From Triatoma infestans (lineage: Eukaryota; Arthropoda; Insecta; Hemiptera; Reduviidae): 64,000 nucleotides of DNA. The notes beneath the pieces were generated by a model that worked only from the letters and a program-made list of their open reading frames with translations, ran no database searches and was not told where the DNA came from. Positions 21,896 to 36,800 of this stretch are shown here, one piece after another (position 1 is the first letter of the stretch; every line of letters begins with the position of its first letter). Location of the stretch: contig JAAEAF010004273.1 in NCBI GenBank assembly GCA_011037195.1, forward strand, positions 58,020 through 122,019, given 5' to 3'. Made by a program: the position numbers and the translations under genes.

Positions 21896-24800
21896 CTGTG
21901 TTAATTTAACAATAAAATTATTTTGAATTAAAAGGATTAAATGTTATTGTTCATTCGTTAACTCAATTGGGATGGTTTATTATGCTTTTTTTTTATCTGT
22001 TCCTATGTCTCTGGTGCATTTCGGTTATATATCTCTCGTAACCACCTTTATATTTAATAGAACTGTCTCTGGTGCATTTCGGTTATATATCACCCGTAAC
22101 CACCTGTATATTTAATAGAAATGTCTGCGCTATTAGGAGTTCAGACACTCGAAGCGTAATTTGAGTGTATAATTGTACCTGAACAAATTAAGTTCAAATG
22201 TACTGAATCGCGATAGAAGCGATAAATATAGCTCTCAAGTATACAAACATGAGGGCAGCTGGTGATAATAAATTACATAATTAACAAAAATAAAATAAAC
22301 GAAAGTAAAAACCTCACCAGAGACGATAGATAGAATGCGTTGTCAAGCGCAGGAAGCGATGCTTTAGGAGCCATCTGTATTGAAGTATTTGTGTTTTGTC
22401 TGTATGTATGTGAATTGAGGCGAGTGAAGAAGCTTATAAAACATGGGGTTGAAGCCAGAAACGCTGAAAACGATTTTAGCATTGTGCCGGAAAAAGCAAA
22501 GAAACGTAAAACAATAATCTTTCGGCAAGATAGTCACAGCTTATCAGGCATGGCAACATGCAGGTCTAAACCAGTCGAGGAATACGGAAATAAACAGAAA
22601 GACCAAAGAACATGTTTATAGTGGTTGGTGGGACCTCACTTGGTTTATCCGTATAACCCAAGTTTTAAATTTGCTTGTATTTTTCCAACTCTTTTGTTCC
22701 TTTCCCTACAATAAGAACATTAAACTCAAAAGCAACAATTGGTTTTTGCAATGAGGTAATGGGTAATTCTGCCCAAAAGGAAAAGTATAAATCACTAAAG
22801 GGCACAGATTACGTTTTTATGGGAAACGATAATATTCAATAATTATATTGTAATGCAGCCATTAGTGCCATCTAGGAGAGAAAGCAGGCACCTCAAATTC
22901 TCCTCGTAGCCGCTAGGGAGCGCCAGCGGGGCGCTCTAGCTCTTTTGTGGATTGTTCTAGAACCTTACAAACGGAGTGCGCGTTTGTGAAAAGTGAACTA
23001 AGCGAACTTTTGTTGGTTTAAGCTGTGTATTAATTATTATTAAGTGCTTTATTTGTAATTTATTGTGTTAAACAATACATTTTTTTTTTTTTGAAGTTTA
23101 GAGTGTTTCATCTTAACGAGCCCACTTAGAAACTAGTTTGCAGCAGCTAGTTCAGGGGAAAACGTTACATTTAGTGTCAGAAGTGGGATAAAACCTCTAA
23201 ACAGGTTAGTATCAGTTTTGTTGTATGCCCATAAGTACCAGAAATCAAATGCGGAAAATGGAGGAACTGATGACATTTTTGAATGAAATGCGAGAGGAAA
23301 TAAAGAGAGACCAGGATGAAATGAAAGACGAAATAAAGAAGAGACGAGAGGAAGCGAAAAGGGGGCAGGATTAAATGAGAGAAGCAATAAAAAAGGAGAT
23401 AAATAAGATCCAAGAAGGAATGAAGAATACATAGACAAGGACCAAGAAGAATTAAACCAGGTCCAAGAAGAGATGAAAAAGGTCCAAGAGGAGTTAAATT
23501 CCGTAATGGAGAAGAAGATGGGCGAGGCAGGGCAGTATGTAACATGCCGATTGGAGAGCACGGAGACTAGCCTGCCTAAGGTTGGAGTTGGAGCCACGCC
23601 AACGGCAGACATACTGGAAAATGAAGGCCCCCGAGTGGCGTTCACACTCTTGCGCAAATCAAGCCGCCAACCTACGACGGAGCATCATCGTGGGCAAACT
23701 ATTTGCTACAATTTAGTGCTGCCGCTTCTGCAAATGGTTAGAGAGAGAAAGAGAAAGCAACATCACTGATTATCTCGCTGCGGGGTGAAGCGCTGGGCAT
23801 TCTCCAGAGCATTCCGGAGGATCACCGAGGAGGTCTTGCCCACCTGAGCGAACACATGGTTCGGCGAAAAGCATATGCAGGAGCTGCACAGGACGCAGTT
23901 CAAAACACGGCGCCAACACCCGAGAGAAACATTCCAACAATATAGTGCCGATATCTCCCGCTTGGTAAGAATGGCGTTCCCGGGGCTGGATGATAATCTT
24001 TTGGAGGTATTTGCTGCGGATGCCTTCGCCGCGAATTAAAGCAGTCTATCAAGTTAGCCAGATCACAGACGATGGGGGAGGCGCTGGCAAGAGCTGTAGA
24101 ATTTAAAGCTGCAAAAAAAGCATCCAAAAGGAACCAGTTCTGGTAAGGCAGACTTATGTGAAACCATGTGTCGCTTCAAGCGCTGGTAAAGCGAAGGGGA
24201 AAATTGAAGACATTGTAGAACGGTTTGTGGAGTGTCTGGTTCGGGAACTGGTGCCCTCCAACGCAAATCCTAAACAGTCCTTTAAATGTTTTAACTGCCA
24301 GGAATTTGGACATTTTAAGAGAGAGTGCAAACGCCCACTTAGCAAGAAGCAGCAAAAGGGCGAAGTTAATCAGGAAAACTACGAGTAGCCGGCTTTGGGG
24401 CTGTGCCCCAGCACAGTTAAAGGTTTCACGGCTGAAATGCGACGACAATGGCCTACTACTGGAAGGAAAGGTTGCTGGTAAACCATGCCAGATGGTCGTA
24501 GACATCGGAGCCACCCACACTATCGTCAGGAAAAGTTTCCTACCAAAGTGGAATTTAAGAACTCCCTCAAAAGATTATCTAATCGTGACGGCCAATGAGG
24601 AGAGTATGGATGTCGTAGGAGAAACCCTGGTCACCATCGAGGTGGGTGGTAAGAAGATCCTTCATCATGTTTTTGTGGCGTATATTGAGGTTCCAGTCAT
24701 ACTAGGAATGGATTTCATGAAGGCCCATAAAGTCGTCCTGAATTTTGATGAGAGGTCTATGCGAATAGGGAACGAGGAGACCGTTCTAAAGATGTGTAAA

Positions 24801-27800
24801 AAAAAGACGACGGAGTGGTAAGGAAGTGATGCTTTCGGAAGACCTTATCCTACCGCCACGGAGCGAAGCCATAGCTGCCGGCGCATTGGAGGAAAAACCA
24901 GGAGGGTTACTGGGAGTATTAGAGCCGGCTCCTCAACTTGATAACGGCATTCTCGTAGGACGGACGCTTGTCTCACCTAAAACGAATAAAATACCGGCTA
25001 GACTTTTGAATACTAAGGATTTTGTCCAAAAGCTGAAGAAGGGAACGATCATAGGCAGGTGTGATGAGGTCAATGATAACCGGTTCCGCGCTGTCAGCGC
25101 AGATCTAGCTGAGAGGCAACCTGCACCAAAATCCAGGGTAATGAACGAGTTCATAAAAAGTGCAGTTGCCGATTTGAAACCTGAGGACAGGAAACCGGCC
25201 GAAGAGCTGCTACGGAAGTTCCAACATGTTTTCTTGCAGCGACAACGACCTTGGAAGGTCGACGACGGTGCAACACCGAACCAATACGGGCGACGGAACC
25301 CATCAACCACGACGAGGATTCCAGCCAAACAATAGGAAGTTGACCAGATGTTAGACGACATGAAGTCACAAGGCGTGATCCAACCCTCCAGCAGCCCTTG
25401 AGCTTCTCCCGTTGTGTTGGTCAAGAAGAAGGACGGATCGACAAGATTTTGTGTTGACTTCAGCAAGCTTAATATCACGAACAAGGAGAGCTACCCGTTG
25501 CCACGAATATACGACATTCTGGACACCTTAGCCGCAGGCCAAATGGTTCTCGACTTTGGACTTGAAGACCGGGTACTGGCAAATAGTGGTACATCCAGAG
25601 AATCGCGAGAAGACAGCTTTTTCCACAGGTACAGGACTGTGGCAGTTCAACGTGATGCCATTCGAGCTCTACAATGCTCCGCCTACTTTCGAGAGGCTGA
25701 TGGAGATAACTCTGAGAGGGTTGCATTGGCGGAGCTGCCTGATTTACCAAGACAACGTTGTCATCTTTAGCAAGACCTTCAAGGAACACCTCAGGTATTT
25801 AGAAGAGGTCTGGGAAAAACTGCCTGGCGTTGGTTTCAAGCTTAACCTAAAGAAATGCCAACTATTTGGCAAGGAAGTGAAATACCTGAGACATATTTTT
25901 GCCGCGGAAGGAGTGAAGACCGATCCTGAGAAGATTGAAGCCGTGAGTGCGTGGCCAGTCCCGAAAGATAAGCGTGAAATCAGAAGTTTTCTGGGGTTGT
26001 GTACTTACTACAGGAGATTTATCCACGGATTTGCAGACATAGCCTGGCCACTACATCGGTTGACTGAAAATGAGCAACCTTTCGAATGGATACCTAAATG
26101 CCAAGAAGCATTCGATCGACCCAAGAAAGCCTTAGTGGCGTCCTCAATCTTGGCATACCCGAAGGCTGGTGGCGAATTCATAGTAGACACAGATGCCAGC
26201 GCAGTTGGAATAGGGAGTGTACTTCCCCAGGTATAGGATGGCGAAACTTTCTAAAACTCTCTCTAAGGCTGAAAAGAATTACTGCATCACTAGGAAAGTG
26301 CTTCTGATAATCGTGAAGACATTGGAACATTTCCATAAATATTGTATGGACAGCCGTTCCTATTGCGGACAGACCCTGTTTCACTGACTTGGCTCTTAAA
26401 TTTCAAGAACCCGGAAGGTCAAGTAGCTAGCTGGATAGAGAGATTGCAGGAATACCAATTCAAGATCGTCCGCCGGAAGGGAAGACTCCATGGCAATGCT
26501 GCCGCTCTTTCAAGACGGCCTTGCAAGATAGAGCTGAAGGAGTAGTGACAATGCAAAATAACCACTGTTTTACCACTAGAAGAATGGAGACCTGATGTGA
26601 TTAGGGAAGAACAACTTAAGGATGAGGACATCGGACCAGTGCTTAAGTTTAATGAAGATGGTCAAGACCGGACTGTAAAGACATTGCAGGTAGCAGTCGG
26701 GATGTGAAATGCTACTGTGCACAACAGGATTCGCTTACCGTTAAAGATGGCGTATTGCTGCGGATCTGGGAACGCGCAGATGGCAAAGACAAGAGGAATC
26801 AGGTAATTCTACCTGCCTCGAAGAGGGAAGAAGTGTTAGCGGAAATGCACGGAGGCGTTCCTGGCGGCCATTTCAATGTAAAGAAGACACTGGAAAAGAT
26901 GAGGCAGCGGTTCTATTGGATAGGCTACCACCAGGATTTGGAGATTGGTGTCGGCGATGCACGGAATGTGGTGCGAGCAAAGGACCCAGATATAGAACCC
27001 ATGGCGCTATGAGGCCGTACAATGTTGGAGCACCGTTCAAAAGAATAGCTATCGATATAGCCTGCGTTTTTCCAAAATCTAAATGCCTGAGGAACATACT
27101 AGTTGCGGCGAACTACTTTAGGCGTATACTTTGCCAACCCAGGACGCATTAGCTGTGGCCGAGCTCTAGTAAATAACTGTTCAGCCGTTTCAGATTTCCG
27201 CTGGAATTACATTCCGATTAAGGGAGAAACTTTGAGTCACAGGTGTTCAACGCGGTCTGCGAGATTCTTGGCATCAGGAAGACGACGCCGCTTTACCCTC
27301 AGTGAGGGCATGGTGGAGCGATTTATCAAGCCTCTAGGAAGCCATTCAAAAACCCTATCAAGGCTCTAGGGTTTTTGGTGAATGAACGCCGGGACGGCTG
27401 GGACGAACACATACCGCTAATAATGATGGCGTACCGTTCGGCTGCCCACGAGACCACGGGCCGCACACCAGCCATACAATATCTCCCTGAGTATACAATA
27501 TGGCCTCTCTTCCTGAGTAGGCGTTGTGCTCGGAAGAGAGCTTCGGCTACTCAGTGACCCTTTTATTTAGTAGCCCAGAAGAAGAGGAAAGTGCTTTATT
27601 AAGTGCTTTATTTGTAATTTATTGTGTTAAACAATAAATTGGTGTTTTTTGAAGTTTAGAGTGTTTTATCTAAACGAACCCACTTAGAAACTAGTTGCAG
27701 TAGCTAGTCCAGGAAAAAAGTTGCAATATGTTTAAAACAAATATTTAATATTATTATATAATATTATATTATATAATGACAAATTGTGGAAATACCACTA

Positions 27801-30800
27801 TATGTGCAAATGGGCATCAAGAATTACCATTGTTGATTGCAAAAGAGTAGAAAGAGACATGAACGTAACATACAAATAGACAACTGTTGATATGAATTTT
27901 TAGGCTCATGCACTCATATGGAATTGAGTAGTAAGGGCCTTTTCTTGATGTTATTATCAATGTTTGGTTATTAATAACCTGCACTCGCGGTTCATTTATA
28001 ACATTCAGTTATACGAGCGCACTGTCGGGCGACCCTACTTGAATACTGTGCACCACATGTTGACATAGAGACGCTACAGGGAGGCTCGTCAGATACGTCG
28101 ATAATCTCATGGCCATTGAAACAAACCCAAAAATGAAAACCCTAGAGAAGTTAAGCTAAAATTCACTCCTAGTAAGGAAAGGAGTGGTATTCTGAAAGAG
28201 TGGATAGTCTCAATATCAGCTATATATACCAGTATTCAGCAGTGACCCACAAGCTGTAACTTTGCTCTATCGTCTTATGCCACTCATTTTTAAGCTATTA
28301 CGGTATGTCTAAAACTTGAAAACATTAAACTTTACTAAGAAGTTCTTGGGTTAGTTTTTGCAATTTCCGATCCCATTAAAACTACCTGCGGCAAACTAGC
28401 GCACATGGATACGAAACATCGGTGTGAATAGATTAAAGCGAAAATATGGACAAAACTTATTTATATAGAAGAATTGGCTTGCATAACCCAAGGAACCAAA
28501 TGAATTTTCCAATAATGAGGAATTAAATTTGCAGAAAATACCTACATTTCACTGTGGATTCAGTGGGAGGAATTGAAGTAGCTAAAGAGTGAATGGCGGC
28601 CACAGCTACATTAGCTAAATCTGGCAGACTACTCGACTGCTTCCTATCAAGGGTCACGGATTCACTGCTCCCATCATCTTCAGCAGATACAGTCTGGCCA
28701 GTTATTTCAGCATCTGCAACCTGTTCTTCTACAGTTTCATCTATGTGTCCATCCCTTTCAGATTCCTCACTCGTAAAACTACTTGGGTCACCTGGAAACT
28801 GTTCTTTCTCAAATGTAACTTTTTTATCTTTGCTAATAGATCGTGAATAGCTTTCACCTAATTGTGAATCTTCAGCAACATTTTGTGAACTTATAATCGG
28901 ACGTACTACTCTACGAAATCCACTTTTTCTTGGACGTAGAGTTGTGCGATTACCTTCTGAAAAACATATTTCTATTAGTATTATTTGATCTATACAAAAA
29001 TTATATAGACTTTTTGAATATCTAATATCAAGGTGCAGTTATTTACCTGCCGAAGAAATAATTGAAGGTCTTGGCAAATTTTTATCGATTTTGAATTTAT
29101 TCAATCTGTGTGCAAGAGTGAGAGCGGTGGAGCGTTGTGTAGAGGCGGTGGTCGGCGCGGAGGTGGAGGTGCTCGTACTGCCCCTGGAGATCAACCTCTT
29201 GTTCACCGGCCTTCTCACCCTACCTATCTGGAAATATCATCAACAACCAACTCAAATTTCAATCGTCCTCAATTAATTAGTCTCGTTACCTTCTTTTTTA
29301 ACTAGCATATTACCACATATTTTCTTAAAACATTGTGAAAACTTATAAAAGTCGCGATATGGTGAGAATATCAAAATAAATCTATTTTATCTAAAAAACA
29401 GCTGTGTGCTAATGATACGAAAAAGTATAATTTTATTTTGCTCTGAAATTATAATTATTTCGTGGTCAAAGGTGAACAGTTTGGAGCGTGATTTTACTCA
29501 TATCCGGTGGTATTCCTCCGGCTGTGATAGCGTGCAAAAAGTTTTTTTTTATTTAACTACAAATTTTTTTTTTTTTCAATTCAGTGTTCATAATTTCATT
29601 TGTGTAATAATTTGTTTGAAACAATACTATAAAAAAGAAGTTGAGACGGGCGCGCGCGTGAGAGTGTGTAGCTCCACAGTGTAGGTAATATACTTATTGT
29701 TACAAAGACTTAAAATTTTATTGACTCAGGAAATGCTATATGATGGAATTGAGTGAACTTATCGATAGCAATGACACATCTGATGAGGAATCATCCTCTT
29801 CACGTATGAGTTCTGCTAAAAGAACTAATGCGATGGCTAATCTATCTACGCACACACAAAAAATTGAAAAAAACGTAAAAAGAAAATTATAAGTTTACCT
29901 CCACCGCCTGTTACTAGGCAACAACCACAGTCAATAAATACTCCAGTCAGATCACAATTAGAAACAATAAATATGGCAACAACAAGTAAACAGCAGCAGA
30001 TACAACAATCTGAGATGCAATATACATCTGACTTTGCTACGCCGAACAGGTTTAGTATTTTACCAGAAGTGACTGACATCACTACACCAGTCGAACACAA
30101 ACCCCCCAATCTATATATATAAAGTTACTAATTATATCCTGCTCAATAATGAGCTAAAACAACTCGTAGGACAAGACAACTTCTCATGCAAATCGCGCAC
30201 TCAAAACATTCTCATTTCGACCAAAACAACTGAGGCCTACAGAAAAATTATCCACTATTTACACGAAAACACAATAGAATTATCACACCTACCAATTGAA
30301 GCAAGAAAAAGCTTTCAGGGTTGTTGTAAGAAACCTTCATCACAGCATTCCACCATTGGAGATCAAAGAAGAGCTCACCAACCTTGGATTTAGAGTAAGA
30401 GGTGTCACAAACATCAGACATCCCACAGAAAAATTTCCTTTACCACTATTTTACATAGACCTCGAACCAAACCACAATAACACTGAAATATTCAAAATAA
30501 CTAAAGTCCTCAACTCAATAATCAAAGTAGAAGAGCCGTATAAAACTAAGGAGATTGTACAGTGTAAGCGCTGCCAGCAATATGGCCACACGCGTGGCTA
30601 TTGTCACGTTTCACCCAGATGCGTCAAATGTGCCGGTCCTCACTTATGGTCAGAATGCACTAAAAGTAGAGACACTCCAGCTACCTGTGCTCTTTGCTTG
30701 GGACCACACTCATCAGCCTTTCGTGGATGTAATGTCCATAAGGAGCTGCAGAGTATACGCCGGGAGAGAGAGAGAGCCAGAGGAGTAAATGCTTACCAAG

Positions 30801-33800
30801 GACACAACCAACAGTGCCACCAGCATCCAATGAATTTCCAGCCCTGCTTCCGCCTTCTCGCAGAATACGCCAGCGATCAACTCTATTGCAGACTCCTCAA
30901 GAACAGCAAATACCATACACCCAACCTACTCAGCTTCAGGACTATCAGCCTCAACAAACACGTCCTCTTTATTCGGAAATGGCAAACCACCCCCTCCTCA
31001 ACCTCCACAACTACCTTCCAACGATTTGTCGGCTCTCTTTAATTCCTTTTTCCAAAAATTTGAATTCCTCCTGTCACCACTATTTAACCTACTCAACACT
31101 CTAGTGAGTCAACTGCTTCCCCGTTTGGTACCCTGACTCTCCCAACACAATATTCCTTAACTGTCCTATTGTGGAATGCAAATGGGTTGAATGTCCACAG
31201 AAACGAACTCAACATATTATTACATGACCAACGGATAGACATTGCCCTTATTACGGAAACTCACTTTACAAATAGATCACATTTCTACATCCCAGACTAC
31301 ATCACCTATAAGACCGATCACCCAGACGATACCGCCCATGGTAGGTCAGCCGTCATCATCAGGAATTCCATCTCCCATCATGTACTTCCCCCGTATCTCA
31401 CGATTACCTTCAGTCCACAATTCTGTCACTAAAAACATATCCTTTCAATTTTAACCTGGCAGCAGTATACTGTCCTCCTTCAACAAAACTATATCTGAAC
31501 AACAATTCTTAACGTACTTCGGATCTCTTGGCACTAAATTCATATCAGGTGGCGACTACAGTGCGAAGCATCCTCAGTGGGGGTGTCGTACAGCAAATCC
31601 GCGTGGGCAGATTCTTCATAATACTCTCCTATCCCAAAACTACAGCTTTATTTCTCCTGATCAACCTACGTACTGGCCTACTTCTCCTTCAAAATTACCA
31701 GACATACTCGACTTCTTTATATGTTCCCATATCTCTCACTACTTCGACATCACCACACCAACAGACCTTTCTTCAGACCACAGTCCTGTACTCCTCCTAC
31801 TTGATACGCTTCCACTTCCTTCACCAAAAAAACCCTCCCTTATAGAAGGACTGGTAGACTGGACACTATTCCGTTATAAACTAGAAGAAAAAGTTGACTT
31901 ACATGTTCCCCTAAAAACTAAACAAGATGTAGACAATGCATTACATAAATTTACGCAGTCAATCCAGGCTTCAATCTACGAATCTACAAAACATCTGAGC
32001 CAACAAACTCGGAACCGTAAGTTTAGAATCCCTTTATACATACGTACCTTATCATGGATAAACGGAGAGCGCGGGCCAAATGGCAGCGCACCTGCTATCC
32101 ATCTGATCACTTATCTTCAATAAACTAAACCATCTCCTTAAGACCGAACTAACACTACTACATGAAGAACAGTTCAACGAATTTACACAATCCTTCACTA
32201 CAGACGACAAATCACTATGGACAGCGACAAAAAAAATCTTATCTTACAAAACTGTTGCTTCACCCTTACGACGTGAGGACGGCACTTGGGCCTCATCTGA
32301 TGAAGAAAAAGCATTTCTGTTTTCTTCCTACCTATCCGAAGTGTTTGTACCTCACCCAGACTTACAAAACCCAACACTTAACTGTGCAATAGAAAACGAC
32401 CTCGCCTCTTCACTCCCTCTAACACCTCCTCCCAAAGCATTTACACCTACCGAGGTGCAGTACGCAATAAATCATCTCCCCATCAAAAAAGCTCCAGGTC
32501 TTGACCTAATAACCTCCAATATTCTTCGCCAACTTCCCAAAAAAGCTGTAGTTCTCCTTACTAATATCTTCAATTCAGTTCTCAGAACCACTTACTTCCC
32601 CAACCAGTGGAAATTTTCCAAAATCAAAATGATCCCGAAACCCAGAAAACCTCATCACCTACCTACTTCCTACCGTCCCATCAGTCTATTACCCATAACT
32701 GGAAAAATTCTAGAAAAACTCCTGTTGAAGCGGATCTTACCCATCATAGAATCCGCTAACATAATTCCTGTGCACCAATTTGGATTCAGGCGACACCATT
32801 CCACAATCCAACAATGCCATCGCGTTGTGGATGCCATCGCTTCCTCCCTTAAGCGGAAGGATACCTGTTCGGCTGCTTTCCTCGATGTAAGGCAAGCCTT
32901 TGATCGAGTATGGCATGCCGGGTTGCTCTGGAAGCTCAAGGGCGTCCTTCCTTTTACTTATTATTTAATCATCAAATCTTACCTGTCTGACCGCCACTTT
33001 CAAGTGTCGGTAGGTTCTTCCCTATCTCCCTTCCAACCTGTCAAAGCTGGTGTTCCGCAAGGCAGCATCTTAGGACCTTTATTATACACAGTATACACTG
33101 CAGACATCCCAACTCACCCTGAAACAGTTATTTCTTCCTTCGCAGACGATACAGCCATCCTTTCTATCCATACTGACCCAGTAATATCTCATAGACAGCT
33201 ACAGAACCATCTATCATCTCTTGAAACATGGTTCAAAACTTGGAGAGTCAAACTGAACGAAAACAAATGCCAGCATGTCACATTTACCCTTCGACACATT
33301 ACCTCTCCACCAATATACTATAACAGTATCCCATTACCTGCTGCTGATGTTGTCCGCTATCTTGGGCTTTATATTGACAAACGACTTACATGGAACCCAC
33401 TACACGACTCAAAAGAAAAGAACTGAACATACGATTCACACTACTGAAAAGACTTCTGGACTACAGATCGAAACTCACACTACAAAATAAAAGATTCATC
33501 TACATAGCCATCTTAAAACCTGTTTGGGCTTACGGAATCGAACTGTGGGGTTCAACTAAGCATTCTAATCTTCAACGTATCCAGTCCCTGCAATCTAAAA
33601 TCCTTGGAACCATTGTCAACGCTCCCTATTATGTCTCTAACAAAACAATCCACACAGACTTAGATATACCCTTCCTACAAGACTTTATCAAAGCACGATA
33701 CAATAAATTTCACACGTCCTTATCCTCTCATCACAAACCTTTTGTCCGTCGTCTTTCGTCCCGAACCCTCCCTGACAATCCTTCCTGACGCCTGAAACGT

Positions 33801-36800
33801 CAATGGCCACGAGACTTGCTCACAGAAGATCACAGAGGAACACAGAACACAGAAGATTGTGAACAACAAGAACACAGAAGATAGCGAGCATTAACTATAA
33901 TTACTAGGAGTGCTACCACTGGGTAGTTTCTCCTCTCTTGTTTTATAATTGGTCACACATATTTACTTATGGCAACTATGCTGTTGTAAATAACAATAAA
34001 AAAATAACAATAAAAAAAAAAAAATTATCTAAGACGGTATTCGTCACAGCATACATCTTTTCTTTAATGCTGCCCAGGTTTGACCTCCATCTTTCAGACT
34101 TGCACGCCAATTGTCAGGCAAATTTTAGACACATCGGGTTGAGTCCGCATCAATGGTTTGATATAAACCGACATTTTACCCATATTGTAATGAACTTATA
34201 CAGGTTGGTCATTGGTTTGTAAGTTACCAACGCTGGCAAGAAACGTAGTGATTTTTGTCAAGAATAGCGAGACCTTGATGCCCTTTTCCTCTTGCAGTGA
34301 ATGGCTTATATGATATGATATGATATATTTTATTTGCCTGTATACATCAGTTACAATATAATAGGCTCGTCAAAAAACTTATTCACTAACAAAAATATAC
34401 GGCTGTGATCACTGACAATCAACTTTACACTAATAACAACAACAAAACTTGCTGGTATACTTTACTTATAATTCAGTTTATTTTAAAATCTTCTACTGTT
34501 TAGTTCTGTTCCATAAACTCTTTTATGTGATAAAAACATTTCTTTATCAAGAAGTGGTTCATCATTTTTTTAAATTGGAGATAATCCAACTGCCTTAATT
34601 GATTTGGAATTTTATTGTAAATCTTCGCGGACATAATACTTGGAACCAATGCAGATTTTGTCAGTCTTTTTGAAGGTAAGTTTATATCGATATTGTTGCG
34701 TATGTTATAACAGTGTCTGTTGCCTCTCGTATCTTTATTTGGATTTTTTTGTTGTTGCAGAGCGAGCTTGCAGATATACAGTGATGGTAATGTCAGGATG
34801 TTTAATGCCGGAAATAATGGCCTACAGCTATCTCGAGTTCTTTTGAACATCATAATTTTTACTGCTCTTTTCTGTAATTTGAAAATGAGGAGGCGTTAGC
34901 TGAAACCCCCCACAGCTCAACACCATAAACCATCCTGGAGTGAAACAATCCGAAATAGGCTAGTCTCATTACTTCTGGTGGAACTTCTTCTCTCAGCTTC
35001 CTCATAAGGAAAGTTATCTGAGATAGCTGCCTGCTCAGTTGCTGTACATGTTCATTCCAAGTTAGAGTGCCGTCTAGTAATATACCAAGAAATGGTACTG
35101 TACCCTTCTCTAAATCCTTATTCAGGCTAAAAATTTTATTCTTAGTCTTCTCTTGATTTAGCAATAACATATTATTACTTAACCATTTTTTAAGACAAGA
35201 TACATTTCTATCTGCTTCTTTCACAGCCTCTTCAGTATTCTTCCCTTTGGCAACTAGTGTTGTGTCATCAGCGTACAATATGCATTTTCCTGGAAATAGC
35301 GCCTCAACACTATTAATGTATAATAAGCAAAGCAAAGGCCCTAGAACAGAGCCTTGCGGGACACACACCTCGTTTAATTTTACCTCGCTCAGAATACTGG
35401 CCATTATAATAAACATACTGAGTTCTGCCCGTTAAATATTCTTTAAAGAAATTCCAACTGATTCCCTTAATACCGTAGTATTTCAATTTCAGAAGCAGTA
35501 ACTCATGAGACACCATATCAAACGCCTTACTCAGATCGCAAAAGGTAATTGCAGTGGCAAAAGGTAATATAGGTAGTGGCGAGGCTTCATTTTCCCAATA
35601 TATCGCCAATATATAATGGCTTATAGCTGGATGATGAGGTCGATGCCAACGGTTGATGTGTTTTGTTCAGCAAGTACAATTCAGAGGAAGTGATATCATG
35701 AATTTCTTTGAAACCAAAATGAAAGATTAAAAAGATAGTTCAAATTAAAAAAAAACAACTTATTTATATCCAAATAACCGATTTCATCTATTTGATCTTT
35801 TTAAGGTTAACCAATTAGTAGTCTTTTTTTTAATTTTGCGTTAAAATCGGTTAAGTAGATGTTTTTATGGAGAAAATCACAAAAACTGAAAAAACTGTTC
35901 AGTAAAAACACACCTCCGGTTTTCTAATTTTCTTGAAACACGGAATTTTGGTAATCTATTTCTAATTAAAATGGTATTCAAATCGTCAGGCCTTAAAATT
36001 ACAATGAGATGTTTGCATGGCAATGGCCAGAAGAGTTTTTAAAGAAAAAGAATTCTTTGTTGCTCTACGATTCGGGTACCATTGGTGCCCTTCTTCAGGA
36101 GCTCTTTAGGATAGGAGAAAAGTAAATGTTGAGAACGTTGAGACTGGAAAAAAAAACAAATCCAAAAGCCAAAATCAGCTTAGACGCATCATTTGCAAGA
36201 TATTTAAGAAAATATAGAAAAATCCTAACTGATCTAAACCTACTTCTTTGTTAATAAGAATACAACATCAAGTTCAAGCTTCATGGTTTTATTTTATGCT
36301 GTTAAAGAACATACACAAACACATGCATGCGCACATACACTCTGTCATATATATAAATAAATATATATATATATAATATACCCACGAATATAATTAAGAA
36401 AACGCTTCACCCCCTCCTATCATTCTCAAGAAAAATTTGTATCAAATGATTCAAACCATTTGAAATTTCAACCAACAGAATTGACAATATTAACGCATTT
36501 CATGCCTTCGGCGCCCATTCCCTCGCCTATCTCAACATTCTTAACAAAATTCTGTGTCAAATAGTGCAAACCGCTCGAAAATCCATCCGTCTGATTATAA
36601 TTTTATTATATTCTAACTACTACATCTCCTAATTCGGCAGCGGGGCCTTCGGCGTCGCTTTTAACGAATCTTGGGAATCAATCTGATGTGCAAAACTCAC
36701 ATGACTATCTTACTACACATAATACGATTTTCTCTGGCGCCTTCAGCACCTAACCCATTACTCCTCTTAACATTCTCAAGAAACTTGTGTGTCGAATTGT

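Larger units (their letters stand above)
22849..27725 (+). mobile_element. mag-like Ty3/gypsy element, degenerate, with a half 3' LTR
   Basis: A 5' LTR, primer site, gag with one zinc knuckle, protease, RT, RNase H, integrase and a partial 3' LTR occur in order on the plus strand, within the last intron of the minus-strand gene. The order and the knuckle type fit the mag/mdg3 side of Ty3/gypsy. Many stops and frameshifts and an altered RT catalytic box mark it as dead. No target-site duplication could be matched. Confidence 0.85.
29395..34024 (+). mobile_element. Jockey-like LINE, nearly full length
   Basis: A 4.6 kb plus-strand element has a 5' UTR, ORF1 with zinc knuckles, ORF2 with endonuclease and RT, and an A-rich tail at 33985-34024. 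TTATCTAA occurs at 29387-29394 and again at 34025-34032, a likely 8 bp target-site duplication that sets both ends. Frameshifts break both ORFs, although the RT core is intact over 361 codons. It lies in the 20.6 kb intron of the minus-strand gene, in the opposite orientation. Confidence 0.8.

Noticed and set aside
22340..22621. 93-codon plus-strand frame as a small gene
   Set aside because: No ATG start, no domain, no splice context, and it lies in an intron of the opposite strand.
23133..23657. Minus-strand 174-codon frame
   Set aside because: It is the antisense of the degenerate gag coiled-coil and its Ser/Phe/Leu-rich composition follows from that.
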